Source: Nemophila menziesii
Lineage: Eukaryota; Streptophyta; Magnoliopsida; Boraginales; Hydrophyllaceae
Assembly (NCBI GenBank): GCA_029959085.1
Contig: JARWIR010000021.1
Coordinates: forward strand, 20,919,620 to 20,983,619
Length of the DNA stretch: 64,000 bases
Reading direction: 5' to 3'
The notes beneath the pieces are model-generated. The model did no database searches, had not been told where the DNA came from, and worked only from the letters and a program-made list of their open reading frames with translations. Below, in pieces: positions 1-10,872 of this stretch; the first letter of the stretch is position 1; every line of letters begins with the position of its first letter. The position numbers and the translations under genes were made by a program.

Positions 1-200
1 TTGCGTTTAGTTGTTCTAGCCTTAATTAATTGCACTTGATTATTGCATAAGATTCCCCTAACTTTCGTAGTCTCTGGAACGAATCTTACTTATTTTCTAA
101 AACTTGCATACGATCTGTATACTTGCAGAACCGTGCTAGCTTTAGGGTGTTTATTTGCATCTAATTTATATATCTTTTTATCACACCCTAGGCCGTACCA
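1..200 (+). mobile_element. 3' end of the 5' LTR of Athila-type element 1
   Basis: The window opens inside an LTR. Its last 200 bases match the end of the 3' LTR at about 14697-14898, including the shared stretch with 'cttgcatacgatctg'. The LTR ends in CA at 200, a few bases before a primer-binding site. The start of this LTR lies outside the window, so its target-site duplication cannot be checked. Confidence 0.85.
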
Positions 201-206
201 AGTTTT

Positions 207-224
207 TGGCGCCGCTGTAGGGGA
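207..224 (+). other. Primer-binding site, Athila element 1
   Basis: TGGCGCCGCTGTAGGGGA is the characteristic TGGCGCC-type primer site of Athila-like Ty3/gypsy elements, usually assigned to tRNA-Asp (assignment from memory of the family). It lies seven bases after the LTR end. The second copy at 52716 reads CCGGGGA where this one has TAGGGGA, so this copy has diverged in the primer site. Confidence 0.8.
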
Positions 225-323
225 CTACATCGTTAGTCCTTGTGCATATATCTTGTGCTTTTATTTTCAGCTAGTTCTATTTTACGCTTTTTGTCTTTTT
301 AGTTTTTTTATAGATAGTTACAG

Positions 324-2000
324 ATGGAGAACCCAAGGAGACTTGAGCTACCCATCGAATTCAGAGTGCAACCAAGAGAAATTCGCGCTCCAGAAATCCA
401 AGCCGCTAAATTTAAGCCTGATCCAGGGATGTTAACGCAGTTTGCAACTCATGGATTATTTAGCGGTGCTGCACATCAAGATCCGATCCGATATATTCAG
501 AAATTCATGCAAATCTGTGATGCTTATATCGTAAGAGGAGTTACTAGGGAACATGTGTATTATGTGATGTTTCAGTTCTTCTTGACCGGAGGTGCAAGCA
601 ATTGGTATGATACCCAATACCCTCATGTTATTCCAGATTAGGACAAGCTTCAAGCAAGATTCCTAGACCGCTTCTATCGATTAGTAGACGTTTAAAAGAT
701 ATGTTGGAGCTTGAACAATTTATAGAGGAAGACGGAGAGAGTTTGGGTGAAGCATGGTTACGATTTACAGAAAAGAAGGCGAGATGTCCATATCATAAAT
801 CATCGCCAGAATATTATTTAACCTTGTTTTATGGAGGACTTGATGACAAGTTAAGGGAAAAAGCAGATTCGTTAGGAAACGCAGGTTTTGTGTTACTAGA
901 TCCTGAAGAAGCTGAGTTTGGGATGGAGAGAATTCTTGAGAACGAGAGAAGTTGGCCAAAGAAACCAGAAAAAGAAGACACTTCAGAATCTCTGAAGCTT
1001 AAAGAGTTGGCCCAACAACTCGAAGAACTACAAGAACAAGCCCGAACAATCGCTCAGTTGAATGTAGTACGTACAATTCCTTCGTGTCCTGGTTGTGGAT
1101 CAAGAAATCATGTGTGGGAAAGGTGTATGAATAATCCAGCTTTAGCTTCCGTTACATATCCTTAGGATAACTATTATTCTAATGGTTACACTTATCCTCA
1201 AGAAAGCTACGCTAGTTATCAACAACCTCCACAACAAAGAAGTTGGGTCAGAAATCAAGAGACTTATTATCAACCCCAACCTCAATCCTATAATCCACCA
1301 CAACCTTTTCAGCAAAAAGCACCCATTATTGAAAAAACTTGTCAAGAAACGAAGAAAGAACCACCAAAACAATCAATGCAACTGGCAAGGAAAGAACAAA
1401 TCCCAAGCTTGAATTCGAGTATGGCTAAATTGATGCAAGCAATTGAATACAATATGAGTCGTAGCCAACAAAAAATTCAAGCCCAACAGAAGGTAATCAA
1501 GAAACTAGAGCAGACTTTATCACATATGGAAAGTACATTACAAAATAGGCCGAAAGGGCAACTTCCAAGTGATACTATTGCTCCTAGAGATGATTCTTGT
1601 CATGCAGTTGAATTGCGAAATGGAAAACAACTACCTCCACCAAGACAAGAAACAGAACCAATCCCTATTCCAGAAAAGGGGGGAGAAGAAACAACCAAAG
1701 ACACAGTAGAGGAGGTAGTTAAACCAAAGAGTGTCCAAGCCGAGACACCAGGAAAAATGAGAAAACCAGTGGAACTTAACACGCGCCCTCCACCACCATA
1801 CCCTTCACGTGTCAGAAAGAAGGACAATGACCTGGAATTCAAGAAGTTCGTTGACATGTTGAGCAAGTTAGAGATTAATATGCCGTTTGTTGAAGCTCTC
1901 AAGAGAATGCCAAAATATCTTAAATTCATAAAGGACATTCTCTCCAACAAACGAAGTATAGAAACTGGGGAAACAATTGGATTGCCTGTGGAGTGTAGTG
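324..2000 (+). pseudogene. gag: Athila-type gag, broken
   Basis: This encoded the structural capsid polyprotein of a Ty3/gypsy retrotransposon. I start it at the ATG at 324, the first ATG after the primer site that opens a gag-like reading frame. A capsid-like helical region follows (motif GGASNWYDTQ near residue 90). A CCHC zinc knuckle, CPGCGSRNHVWERC, is encoded near 1087-1128, then a Gln/Pro/Tyr-rich stretch and a region with LEFKKFVDMLSKLEINMPF before the protease. The frame is interrupted by a stop at about 639, a frame change before 701, a stop at about 1165 and another frame change by 1376. No single protein can be made. The second copy at 52827-53889 keeps the zinc knuckle and the region after it. 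Confidence 0.85.
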
Positions 2001-2545
2001 CTATATGTCAAAGTAAGTTGCCACCAAAGCTAGAAGATCCCGAAAGTTTCACAATTCCCATCGGCATTGGAGATAATTGGACCGGGAAAGCATTATGTGA
2101 TTTAGGCGCGAGTATCAATCTCATGCCAAGATCTCTGTTCGAGAAGCTTAATATAGGAGAGGTAGTACCCACATCTGTGGTATTGCAAATGGCGGATCGC
2201 TCCCTCTCACGACCAGTAGGTAAAATTGAAGATGTTTTAGTTAAAGATGGTTCTTTTATTTTTCCTTGTGATTTTATTATTCTTGACTACGACGCGGATA
2301 AGAATGTCCCCATCATTTTGGGTAGACCATTCTTGGCCACGGGGCGTATACTAATTGATGTTGAGAATGGTGAGTTGATCATGAGGGTACAAGACGAACA
2401 AATACGATTCAATGTGTTTAAGGCTATGAAGTTACCGAATTCGAAAGATGAATGTTTCAAAATAGATGTCATCGGAAAAATTGCGCAAGAAGTCTTCAAT
2501 GAAGCAAGCCTAGATGATGATCTTGACAAGGCCTTGACACTTTAA
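2001..2545 (+). pseudogene. Athila-type aspartic protease domain
   Basis: This is the retroviral-type protease that matures the Gag-Pol polyprotein. It shares a continuous 389-residue reading frame (1376-2545) with the end of gag. The active-site motif is CDLGASINLMP, where DLGA replaces the usual D-T/S-G; this is normal for Athila and related lineages. It is followed by VVLQMADRS, then VPIILGRPFLATG, the conserved flap and C-terminal motif. The domain itself looks uninterrupted. It ends at a stop at 2545, and the RT frame resumes at about 2639, so protease and polymerase are no longer joined. Confidence 0.85.
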
Positions 2546-2638
2546 TCACCATAGGAACTTGATATTCCCCCTAAAGGAGTTGCTACATTAGGATCAAATG
2601 TACGAGAACTACTTCGAGAATAAGGTGACATTGAACCA

Positions 2639-3640
2639 ATGAAACAACCATCTATAATATGTCCACTTGTTCTCGAAGAAAAAGCGCTTCCAGATCATCT
2701 ACGCTATGCATATCTAGGTACGAATAAAACTTTGCCTGTTATTATTTCTGCTAACCTTTCAGGTCCTCAAGAGGAGAAGTTACTCCAAGTACTTCGCGCT
2801 AACAAAGAAGCAATCGGATGGACTATTGCCGACATCAAGGGAATTAGTCCGTCCGTTTGCAAACACAAAATCATTCTTGAGAACGAAGGTGGGCGATCTA
2901 TAGGGGGACAAAGAAGACTCATGCCAGCTATGAAAGAAGTGGTGAGGAAGGAGGTAATCAAGTTGTTAGACGCAGGAATTATCTATCCGATTGCTAGCAG
3001 TGATTGGGTCAGTCCAGTGCAATGTGTTCCAAAGAAAGGAGGTATCACTACCATCCTTAATGATCAAGGTGAAGCCATACCATCAAGAACAGTTGTGGGT
3101 TGGCGAGTATGCATGGATTACTGAAGACCCAACAAAACTACAAAGAAAGATCACTTCTCGCTACCATTCATTGATCAGATGCTAGACAAACTTGCAGGGA
3201 GAGAGTATTATTGTTTCCTTGACGGATATTCGAGTTATAATCAGATTTGTGTGGATCCCCTTGATCAACACAACACAACTTTTACTTGTCTGTTTGGTAC
3301 TTTTGCCTATAAAAGGATGCCGTTTGGTTTATGTAATGCACCTGCCACGTTCCAGAGGTGCATGATGGCTATATTTTGGGACATGATTGATAAATACTAG
3401 GAGGTTTTTATGGATGATTTTTCAATGTTTGGAGATAGTTTTGATGATTGTTTGAATAATCTCGAGAAAGTCCTTGTGAGATGTAGAGAAAATGATCTTG
3501 TGCTTAACTAGGAAAAATGCCACTTCATGGTTCAAGAGGGAATTGTGTTGGGACATAAAGTTTCGAAGGCAGGGATGGAGGTCGATCGTGCTAAAATTGA
3601 CGTTATCAAAACATTACCACCTCCAGTTTCTATAAAGGAG
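2639..3640 (+). pseudogene. pol: Athila-type reverse transcriptase, broken
   Basis: Ty3/gypsy reverse transcriptase would copy element RNA into cDNA inside the virus-like particle. Visible motifs in order are KLLDAGIIYPIASSDWVSPVQ (fingers), a VCMDY motif at about 3110-3124, YYCFLDGYSSYNQI (the catalytic LD-G-S-Y block), MPFGLCNAPATFQRCM, and the polymerase box FMDDFSMFG at about 3407. The gene carries stop codons at about 3122, 3400 (just before the catalytic FMDD) and 3508, plus a frame change at about 3640. The stop immediately upstream of the active site would prevent a functional enzyme. An ordinary decayed retrotransposon pol. Confidence 0.9.
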
Positions 3641-4374
3641 TGAGAAGTTTCTTGGGTCACGCAGGATTTTATCGAAGATTTATTAAAGATTTCTCAAAAA
3701 TCGCCAAACCGCTCTGTTCTTTACTCGAAAAGGATACTCCTTTTAACTTTACTGATGAATGTCTTCAAGCGTTTTTGACGATTAAGGAGAAACTGATCTC
3801 CACACTTATTGTTATACCTCCGGATTGGAAAGCTCCGTTTGAACTTATGTGCGATGCTAGTGATCACGCTATGGGTGTTGTGTTGGGGCAGAGGAAAGAC
3901 AAGATCTTCCACACGATTTATTATGCAAGTAAGACTTTCAACGCTGCCCAGATGAATTATACAGTAACGGAGAAAGAGATGTTGGCCGTGGTATATGCTT
4001 TTGATAAATTCCGTTCCTATCTGATTGGAAAGAAGACTGTTGTATACACGGACCATTCAGTTATCAGGTACCTTATGGAGAAAAAGGATGCTAAGCCGCG
4101 TCTTATTAGATGGGTACTGTTGCTTCAAGAGTTCGACATAGACATTCGAGACCGAAAGGGATGCGAAAATCAAATTGTTGATCATTTATCAAGGCTCGAA
4201 GGATCTGATGCGAACAAAGAACCATTGTTGGTTAAAGAGGTATTCCCTGATGAACAACTTTTTGCTATTAAAAATGTGTTTGTGCCATGGTATGCAGATC
4301 TAGTAAACCTCATTGTGAGTGGTGTATTCCCCAAGGATATCCATCCACAACAAAGACAAAGATTATCTCACTAG
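3640..4374 (+). pseudogene. pol: RT thumb/connection and RNase H domain of Athila pol
   Basis: This 244-codon frame starts with the connection motif [20 protein letters not shown] and continues into an RNase H domain that degrades the RNA strand during cDNA synthesis. The RNase H core is visible: [14 protein letters not shown] (first catalytic Asp), [14 protein letters not shown] (Glu) and VYTDH (second Asp). It closes with the tether sequence [11 protein letters not shown] before the integrase zinc finger. This section has no internal stop, but it is separated from RT by a frame change and from integrase by a stop at 4372-4374. Confidence 0.88.
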
Positions 4375-5574
4375 GCCAAACAGTACTATTGGGATGAACC
4401 GTACCTCTGGAAGATTTGTAGTGACCAAGTTGTTAGAAGATGTGTTCATGAAGGCGAAATTGACAAGATCATAGCAAGTTGTCATAGTTCGCCTTATGGA
4501 GGTCACTTTAAAGGCGATAGAATTGCGGCTAAAATTCTTCAATCCAGGTTCTATTGGCCTACCCTACACAAAGATTGTCATTGTTTTGTACAGTCTTGTC
4601 AAAGATGCCAGCTCACTGGTAATATATCAAAAAGGGACGCGATGCCGCTTAACAATATCCTAGAAGTTGAAATCTTTGATGTATGGGGAATAGATTTCAT
4701 GGGACCTTTCATCACTTCCCATGGAAATCTTTATATTTTGCTTGCGGTAGATTATGTATCAAAATGGGTAGAAGCGGTGGCAACACCAAAGAACGATGCT
4801 CAAACAGTGATTAAATTCTTAAAAACAAACATCTTTTCAAGACATGGTACGCCACGTGTTCTCATCAGTGATAAAGGTACCCATTTTATTAACGCTCCAC
4901 TAAGAAACTATCTTCGTAAGTTTGGAGTGAGACACCGTATTTCAACCGGTTATCACCCACAAACTAACGGTCAAGCTGAAGTTTCCAACCGGGAAATCAA
5001 ATCTATTCTTGAGAAGACCGTGAATAAAACGAGAAGAGATTGGTCTTTAAAGCTAGATGATGCTCTCTGGGCATACAGAACAGCATTTAAAACACCAGTG
5101 GGGGCATCTCCATATCGCATGGTCTACAATAAAGCATGTCATCTTCCTATTGAACTGGAAGCTCGAGCCTTCTGGGCTATTAAAACTCTGAATCTAGATC
5201 CAGAATTGGCCGGGAAACAAAGGTTGATGCAGTTGAACGAGTTGGAGGAGTTTCGCTATCTTGCCTATGAAAATTCACGCCTCTACAAGGAGAAGACAAA
5301 GAGATGGCATGATAGGCGGCTCCGTCCAAAGCATTTCGAGAGAGGACAAAAAGTGTTATTATACAACTCTCGATTTTCGAACTACCCAGGAAAGCTTAAA
5401 TCCCGTTGGGGAGGACCTTACATTGTTACGAAAGTCACACCTCATGGAGCAATTGAAATTGAACATCCAACCATGCAACGGACATTCATGGTGAACGGCC
5501 AGCGTTTTAAGAGATACCATGACAGTGAAGACTTCGGGCGAGAGGAGACGATCCATCTCGTAGAAAGCGCTTAG
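4375..5574 (+). pseudogene. int: Athila-type integrase
   Basis: Integrase inserts the cDNA copy into the genome. The N-terminal HHCC zinc-binding part is encoded at about 4440-4620 ([15 protein letters not shown], then CQRCQ) in line with the 310-codon frame that starts at 4642. The catalytic core has its D,D,E triad: [18 protein letters not shown] and the Glu in NREIKSILE, after [10 protein letters not shown]. The C-terminal part ends with [16 protein letters not shown] and RFKRYH. The 4642-5574 portion is uninterrupted; the stop at about 4374 cuts it from the RNase H region. I see no chromodomain, consistent with Athila rather than chromoviruses. Confidence 0.9.
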
Positions 5575-5800
5575 CCTGAGGTACACGTCTAACTCAAAGA
5601 CGTTAAACAAAAGTGCTCTTGGGAGACACCCCTTGTTTTAAATGCTTTTTAGATTAGTTTATTGCTTTGTAGTGTATAATTTTAAGTTAGTGTATATTAT
5701 TAATTGTGTTTACAAGCTAAAATGAGAGAAAGGTAGTGTGTTATTATGCAGGAAATGAGTTTGGGGTCAAAGGAAAATTTTCGAAAAAATTCGCAGGCAG

Positions 5801-6050
5801 GTCCGGTATACCGCGCCTCACGCCCGGTATACCGCGCCTGGAAAAACCCGTGACACGGGTACACTGGCTCGGGTTTATTGCCGAGAGAAAAAAATTTGGA
5901 ACATGACAGGTCCGGTATACCGGAGGATATGCCCGGTATACTGCAGCAGCAAAAACCCGTGACACGGGTAGGGAGGCTCATGTTTTTTGACGAGGAAAAA
6001 AATTTGGATAGCTGATGGGTCCGGTATACCGCGGTATGGCGGTTTGAAGG
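5801..6050 (+). repeat. 109-bp tandem repeat rich in palindromes
   Basis: Two complete 109-bp units (5801-5909, 5910-6018) and a partial third (from 6019). Each full unit carries GGTATACC-type palindromes twice (for example at 5803 and 5825; the second one in unit 2 is degenerate) and a perfect dyad CCCGTGACACGGG once (5847-5859, 5956-5968). The array is GC-rich compared with its neighbours and lies between the end of integrase and the promoter-like stretch of the extra ORF. Confidence 0.85.
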
Positions 6051-6129
6051 AGTTTTATTCCTATTCAACTTCTTACCTTAACAAACTTAACCCTAACCCT
6101 TCCCACACGAAATTTTCAGACCCAAACAC

Positions 6130-6138
6130 TATATATAG
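6130..6138 (+). promoter_or_regulatory. TATA box before the extra Athila ORF
   Basis: TATATATAG is followed about 270 bases later by an ATG at 6406. The intervening stretch is C/A/T-rich and poor in G, with many 'catca' and 'ctcctcc' runs, as is typical of plant 5' leaders. This suggests an internal promoter independent of the LTR. It is a prediction from composition only. Confidence 0.45.
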
Positions 6139-6405
6139 ACCTTAAAGCTTGTACAAACCTTCACAATTAACATAACAACATCAATAATTCTCTCCTCCAT
6201 CATCCATAAACACAAATTCTTTATCAAATTCATCACACTACACCATTAAACACCATCAAATTCATCAAGCTTTCCAGAATTCTTCCAAGATTCATCAAGA
6301 AATCTTTTTCTTTCATTAATTCCAAGCAACAACCTCAAGCTAAACCAATTTCTCTTAAACTTTTAATTCATCATTGGTATAACTTGAGTTGTGGGTAAAT
6401 CAAAC

Positions 6406-6867
6406 ATGACTAATAGATCTGATGCTATGGAATATAAGAGAAAGTGCACCATCATTGGGAAGAATAAGAAATTGCCTGGAGCCACCATTGAAAAGCCTAT
6501 CACCATTTATGAGGCTACTAAAGAATCAAAAAGAAAGGCACCAGCACAACCACTACCAAAGAAGTTAACTGCTAGAATGTCTATACCATCAAGGCCTTTG
6601 AAGAAGATAAAGATTCATGTCCAAGGTTCTTCTACTTCTTCCTCTAAAATTAATCATGATCTTCCCCCATGGGCTCTTAAATTGCAACATGAAGTTGAAA
6701 GATTACGAGAAGATAATAGAGAACTTTGGGTGGAAGTCATACAGATGCAATCACAGCTGGAAGATATAACCTTGGAAAGGGATATTGATAGTTATTCTGA
6801 TCCCTCTGCTTCAGAAGAGGAGGAGGACATAATGGATCTCTATGGCCAGCCAGGTAAGCCATTCTAA
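6406..6867 (+). CDS. Extra small basic/coiled-coil ORF in Athila 3' region
   Basis: A 153-codon open frame starting at ATG 6406. The frame is also open for five codons upstream, but without an earlier ATG. I do not recognise the protein family. The N-terminal half is Lys/Arg-rich (KRKCTIIGKNKK, SRPLKKIKIHVQGSSTSSS). Residues about 85-125 form a likely short coiled coil (LKLQHEVERLREDNRELWVE), and the C-terminus is acidic (SEEEEDIMDLYGQ). It sits where Athila elements can carry an extra 'env-like' ORF, but I see no membrane segment, so envelope function is not supported. It is uninterrupted although pol upstream is full of stops, and it has its own TATA box and leader. It may be a captured host fragment or an element accessory protein. 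Confidence is for the ORF, not a function. Confidence 0.45.
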   Translation: MTNRSDAMEYKRKCTIIGKNKKLPGATIEKPITIYEATKESKRKAPAQPLPKKLTARMSIPSRPLKKIKIHVQGSSTSSSKINHDLPPWALKLQHEVERLREDNRELWVEVIQMQSQLEDITLERDIDSYSDPSASEEEEDIMDLYGQPGKPF

Positions 6868-7706
6868 TTAGTTTTCTTAATAGCTTGTATGTATTAGGTA
6901 GTTTAGTTAGTTTTAATTTTAAATTTTATTCCATTCTTGAGTCTTTTTCGAGTCGTGGGGACACGACTCACTTTTGAGTTGGGAGTGGGGATTCGTTGTC
7001 CTCATCTTCTTTTCGTTTTTGCATAAAATTTAAATTTTTTAGGTTGAATTAAGGCATAGAATATTTTGAATGTACCTATTTGAGCATGATTTTATTAGGT
7101 CAATGATAGTAAGTAGTATGTTTTTGAAAGATGCAACAAAATTGTTTAGATGCATGTATGAAAACAGGAAATAAAGGATAGTAAAGTTAATGAGTAATGC
7201 TATGAAGTCACGTTGAAACTTAGGGAGAGTTATTTGGTGTGTAGACCGTGAGGTTTGAAAGTAGTTGAAAACCCACTTGTCTACGAACTAATAATGAAAA
7301 CGTAACGAAATCCAGTAGTTCGAAAAATGAATAAGGCAGTTCTTTCATGATAAAAACACTTGAAGCCTTTTATACCTTCTTACCCTTTTATTTGATTATT
7401 GTTATTATTTATCCGTCTTAGCCCCTCTGAGCCTTTATAAAGCCCTTTTATTAACCACATTATAATCCTTACCCTTAGTTTATAGGACTTATCTATATGA
7501 CTCGCACTCGAATCGCAAAACCTGAGACAACTCGTTTTAGAGCTTGAGTTTGGGGTGGTGGTTTCATCAGTAGGGAACATTGGGTTTTGGGAATTATACT
7601 TGTGAATTTATTGATGATGAAATTGTTATGATTGTAACCCTTTGCCGGGGTGATAGTGAATGGAAAAGAAGCTACGAGCTAAATTTGCCAACAAGGGCAT
7701 AAAAAG

Positions 7707-7744
<38 letters not shown>

Positions 7745-8432
7745 AAAAAATAGTGTGATATCTCAACATCAAAAAGAGAATCATAGCTATACAAAAGAAA
7801 AAATTTGATTTGAAAAGGATAGATATATATTCGGGCCGGCAAAGTGTAATTTGTATATCATCATAAAAGGTTTATCTGGGATTAATTGGGGATGCACATC
7901 AAAAGCATCAATTAATTGGGTTGAGTGAGAACATCTTCGAGTGTAAACTCAAGCTCTAGGGCGATTCGTTGATGGCTAGTGAGGAGAGAGCCAAAAGCTC
8001 ACTTTTCATTATCCAAATATACCACACCCGTCCTTAAGCCACGTTATAACCAAAGAGCTTAGGATTTCTAACTACTTGGTGGAGAAACAATTGAGCTATT
8101 AGGTAATAGGTAAGTGGACCATTGGATGCTATATTAGGACCTATGAACAACCTATAGCCATTAACATGAACTAAGTTATCATCCTCTCCTTCTGGCATTG
8201 CGAAATTAATCTTGACTTGAATTTATGAATTGTTGATTACATGTGTATTAAGCATACTTGTGCATTGTTTCTTGAGCATTACTACATGATACTTTTTAGA
8301 TATTTATGCTCTAGGATCATTCATTACGTTCTGTTCTTATTCTCCTCCGACTTCTTCTTCTTGTTTATTTGACTACCCTACTGTTCTTTACTTTTATTGT
8401 ATCGGGACGATACAACTTTGAGTTGGAGGTCT
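6868..8432 (+). mobile_element. Long non-coding 3' internal region of Athila element 1
   Basis: No coding frame of interest. The region matches 49640-51129 of the second copy closely, for example around the shared 'gtctttttcgagtcgtg' and 'ctagggcgattcgttgatgg'. It contains an (AT)n microsatellite at 7709-7742, which is almost absent in the second copy. A purine-rich tract, gagttggaggt, at 8420-8430 lies just before the 3' LTR and is the probable polypurine primer. Confidence 0.75.
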
Positions 8433-9452
8433 TGATGTCTCCTCATTTGTGATAATAAAATCTATTTCTGAGACATCATTTTATTAGTTTATAGGTCGAA
8501 TTCAGCATGATTTAGTACACTTTCCTATTTTGGGTCTTGAATTAATTAATTATTAATGTTAGAGCATATTGGGATTAATTATTTATTTAATGTGAAGCTT
8601 TAGAGATATATGGTAATTAATTAGAGTCCAAGTTGGTAAAGAGAACTAAAGGAAAGAAGATAATCATGGAAATTGAAGATAAAGGAAAGAAAAGCTAAAA
8701 ACATGGAAAAGGAAAAGCTGCCTTAAATCTGAATTTCTGCACCTACTACCACAAATCAGCTTATATCTTAAAAACGGTGAGGAATTTGGAGAAACGGTAA
8801 GGAGAAAAGTTGAATATCTTTCCGAGACGATGAATTTGGTATATTCATACGCATCAATCGGAGAAATATTGAAGCTGTTAGGACCAAAAGAAAAACGAGG
8901 CTGATTGCATGTTTTTGGGCTACGAATTTGAGTTGGGCTTGAAGCCCATATTTACATTTTCCTTCAAGAAAACGAATTAGGTCAACCTATACACTATAAA
9001 TACAACCTCTTAACACTCTTAAATCATCCTTGATGAAACCTTAAACCAAAAGGAAGCTTACAACACAAGAAAAGAAGTCTGGAAGGAGCTGTTCATCAAG
9101 ATGTCTTCTTCTACCTCTGAATTTGTAATTTCTTTCTTTTCTTGCATCAGTATGAACTAAATTTCTTTAGCTTGAGTTTTAGCATATATGTATGAACCCT
9201 AGTTTTGGTTGACATCTATCTAATTTGGGATCTTTATGTTTTAAATTGAATTATTGTTTTTATTCTCTGTTTATGTGTTTGGATTTATATTCTGTGTTCT
9301 TGTGGAACCTAGGCCATATAGAATTACCATCTAGTAATTAGGTCACCATTGACAACGGTGTTTATTACATGTTTAGCACATAACGTCTAGTATTCAGTTT
9401 AGATCTAATAAAAATCAACCTAAGTAGATAATCACTATGGTTTAGTATATAT
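8433..9452 (+). mobile_element. 3' LTR of Athila element 1, left part
   Basis: The LTR begins TGATGTCTCC at 8433, the same terminus as the LTRs at 35992 and 51130. It has a TATA box TATAAATA at 8995-9002 in the same context as in the other two copies. It is interrupted at 9452 by the LARD-like element and resumes at 14410. Without the insertion the LTR would be about 1.5 kb, in agreement with the 1552- and 1580-bp copies. Confidence 0.85.
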
Positions 9453-10872
9453 TGTTGGCATATAGCCTCCCTTAATAGGTTGTTTTAATGTGACAAATCC
9501 TCTTGTTTTTAGTGTGTTAATTACTCTTGTTTTACATATTCTATCTTGCACTCTAATTCATCAAAAAGCTCTTCTTTATCATTTAGATCAAAGCTTTATT
9601 GTTATATCTTAAGAAACTAATTCTCTTACAAATACTTTTATTCATATCTTTGTGTACATTGAGAATTAGCTTTAGTGATCAACTACAAATTTTCTTAAAA
9701 TGATGTTCTCTACAACTCTCGTGAAGAAGGTTTTTTTATCCGGGCATCATAGTAAAAGATATACTCACTAGAAGGTGTTTTAGACCTTTGGTGCGGTACA
9801 CCGGAGGTTCTGTGCGGTACACCGCAGCCCACGGACTACACCACGGACCAGGGGGCTAGCCCGTCAGAGAGCAAGTGAATTTAGCAAGCTCAGTGCGGTA
9901 CACCGCACCAACCCCGCGGTGCACCGCAGATTAGGGTTTCCTGCAGCAAAATGAAGACAAAAGGAATATATCCGTTGGGGATATTAATATATCCGTTGGA
10001 GACAAGTCTTATGACCGTTGGAAGCATTTTGCAGCTATAAATTGAAGGTCTTTCAAGGCTACAATTACACCTTTAACCCATATACACTTAGGGGCTTAAT
10101 TGTTATCATCCAAGAAGGTGTCAAGAGCTATACATTGTCATATCCACTCAATTAAGGAGTTAATCCAATAAGCCACAAAGTTCTATCTACTCAAGAGGAG
10201 TCTTTCATGCTTAAGTGTTATATCTACTCATTAGGAGATTGTTAGCAAAGTAGTTTCACCCTTTAAACACTTTGTATTTATCCTCTTAATTCTAGTTCTT
10301 GTAATAGATAGGTTAAGAGAGAATTTGAGTATCGGGAGTATACTCAGTGTCCTTGTGTTGTGATTACACAAGAGTTTCCTTCGTGGTTTCGAAGAGGTTG
10401 TCCTTCGTGTTATCGAAGAGGTTGTAAGGGTTATTGTGTTCTCGACCCGGTTAAGAGAGACACGGGAGCTTAGTGAAAAGCTTGAAATCCTAAGGAGGCT
10501 TCCTTAGGTAGTGGATGTAGGGAAACCGAACCACTATAAATCGTGTGTATCTTTCTATCCCTACGCTATTTACTTTCCGCACTTAATATGTTTGATAATA
10601 TGCCTATATGAATAGCTAGTATGAATATTGTGATAATGCTTATCTTATTTATCAAACTTTGGTCCTCTAAGTTAGTAAGAGAATAGATAGACGATTTACT
10701 TGTTAAACTTATATATCGAACCTCTAACTTATCCTTTGCATGATCCCATAAGTGTTTGATATATTAGTTGACTTAGAAGTTTCTTTCTTAAACTTATAAT
10801 TGTCCAAAAGATTTTTAATTAGGCATTAATCTTATTAGTAATCCTATTCACCCCCCCCCTCTAGGACTTTCA
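9453..10872 (+). repeat. 5' LTR of the LARD-like element
   Basis: 1420 bp. Contains four copies of a palindromic GCGGTACACCGC-type motif between 9791 and 9930, and a TATA-like TATAAAT at 10036-10042. It has an extra 20 bp compared with the 3' LTR, made by a duplicated 'atatccgttgg' stretch near 9965-10000. Confidence 0.9.

Noticed and set aside
6391..6405. GTG start of the extra Athila ORF
   Set aside because: Plant nuclear genes start at ATG; the first ATG is at 6406.
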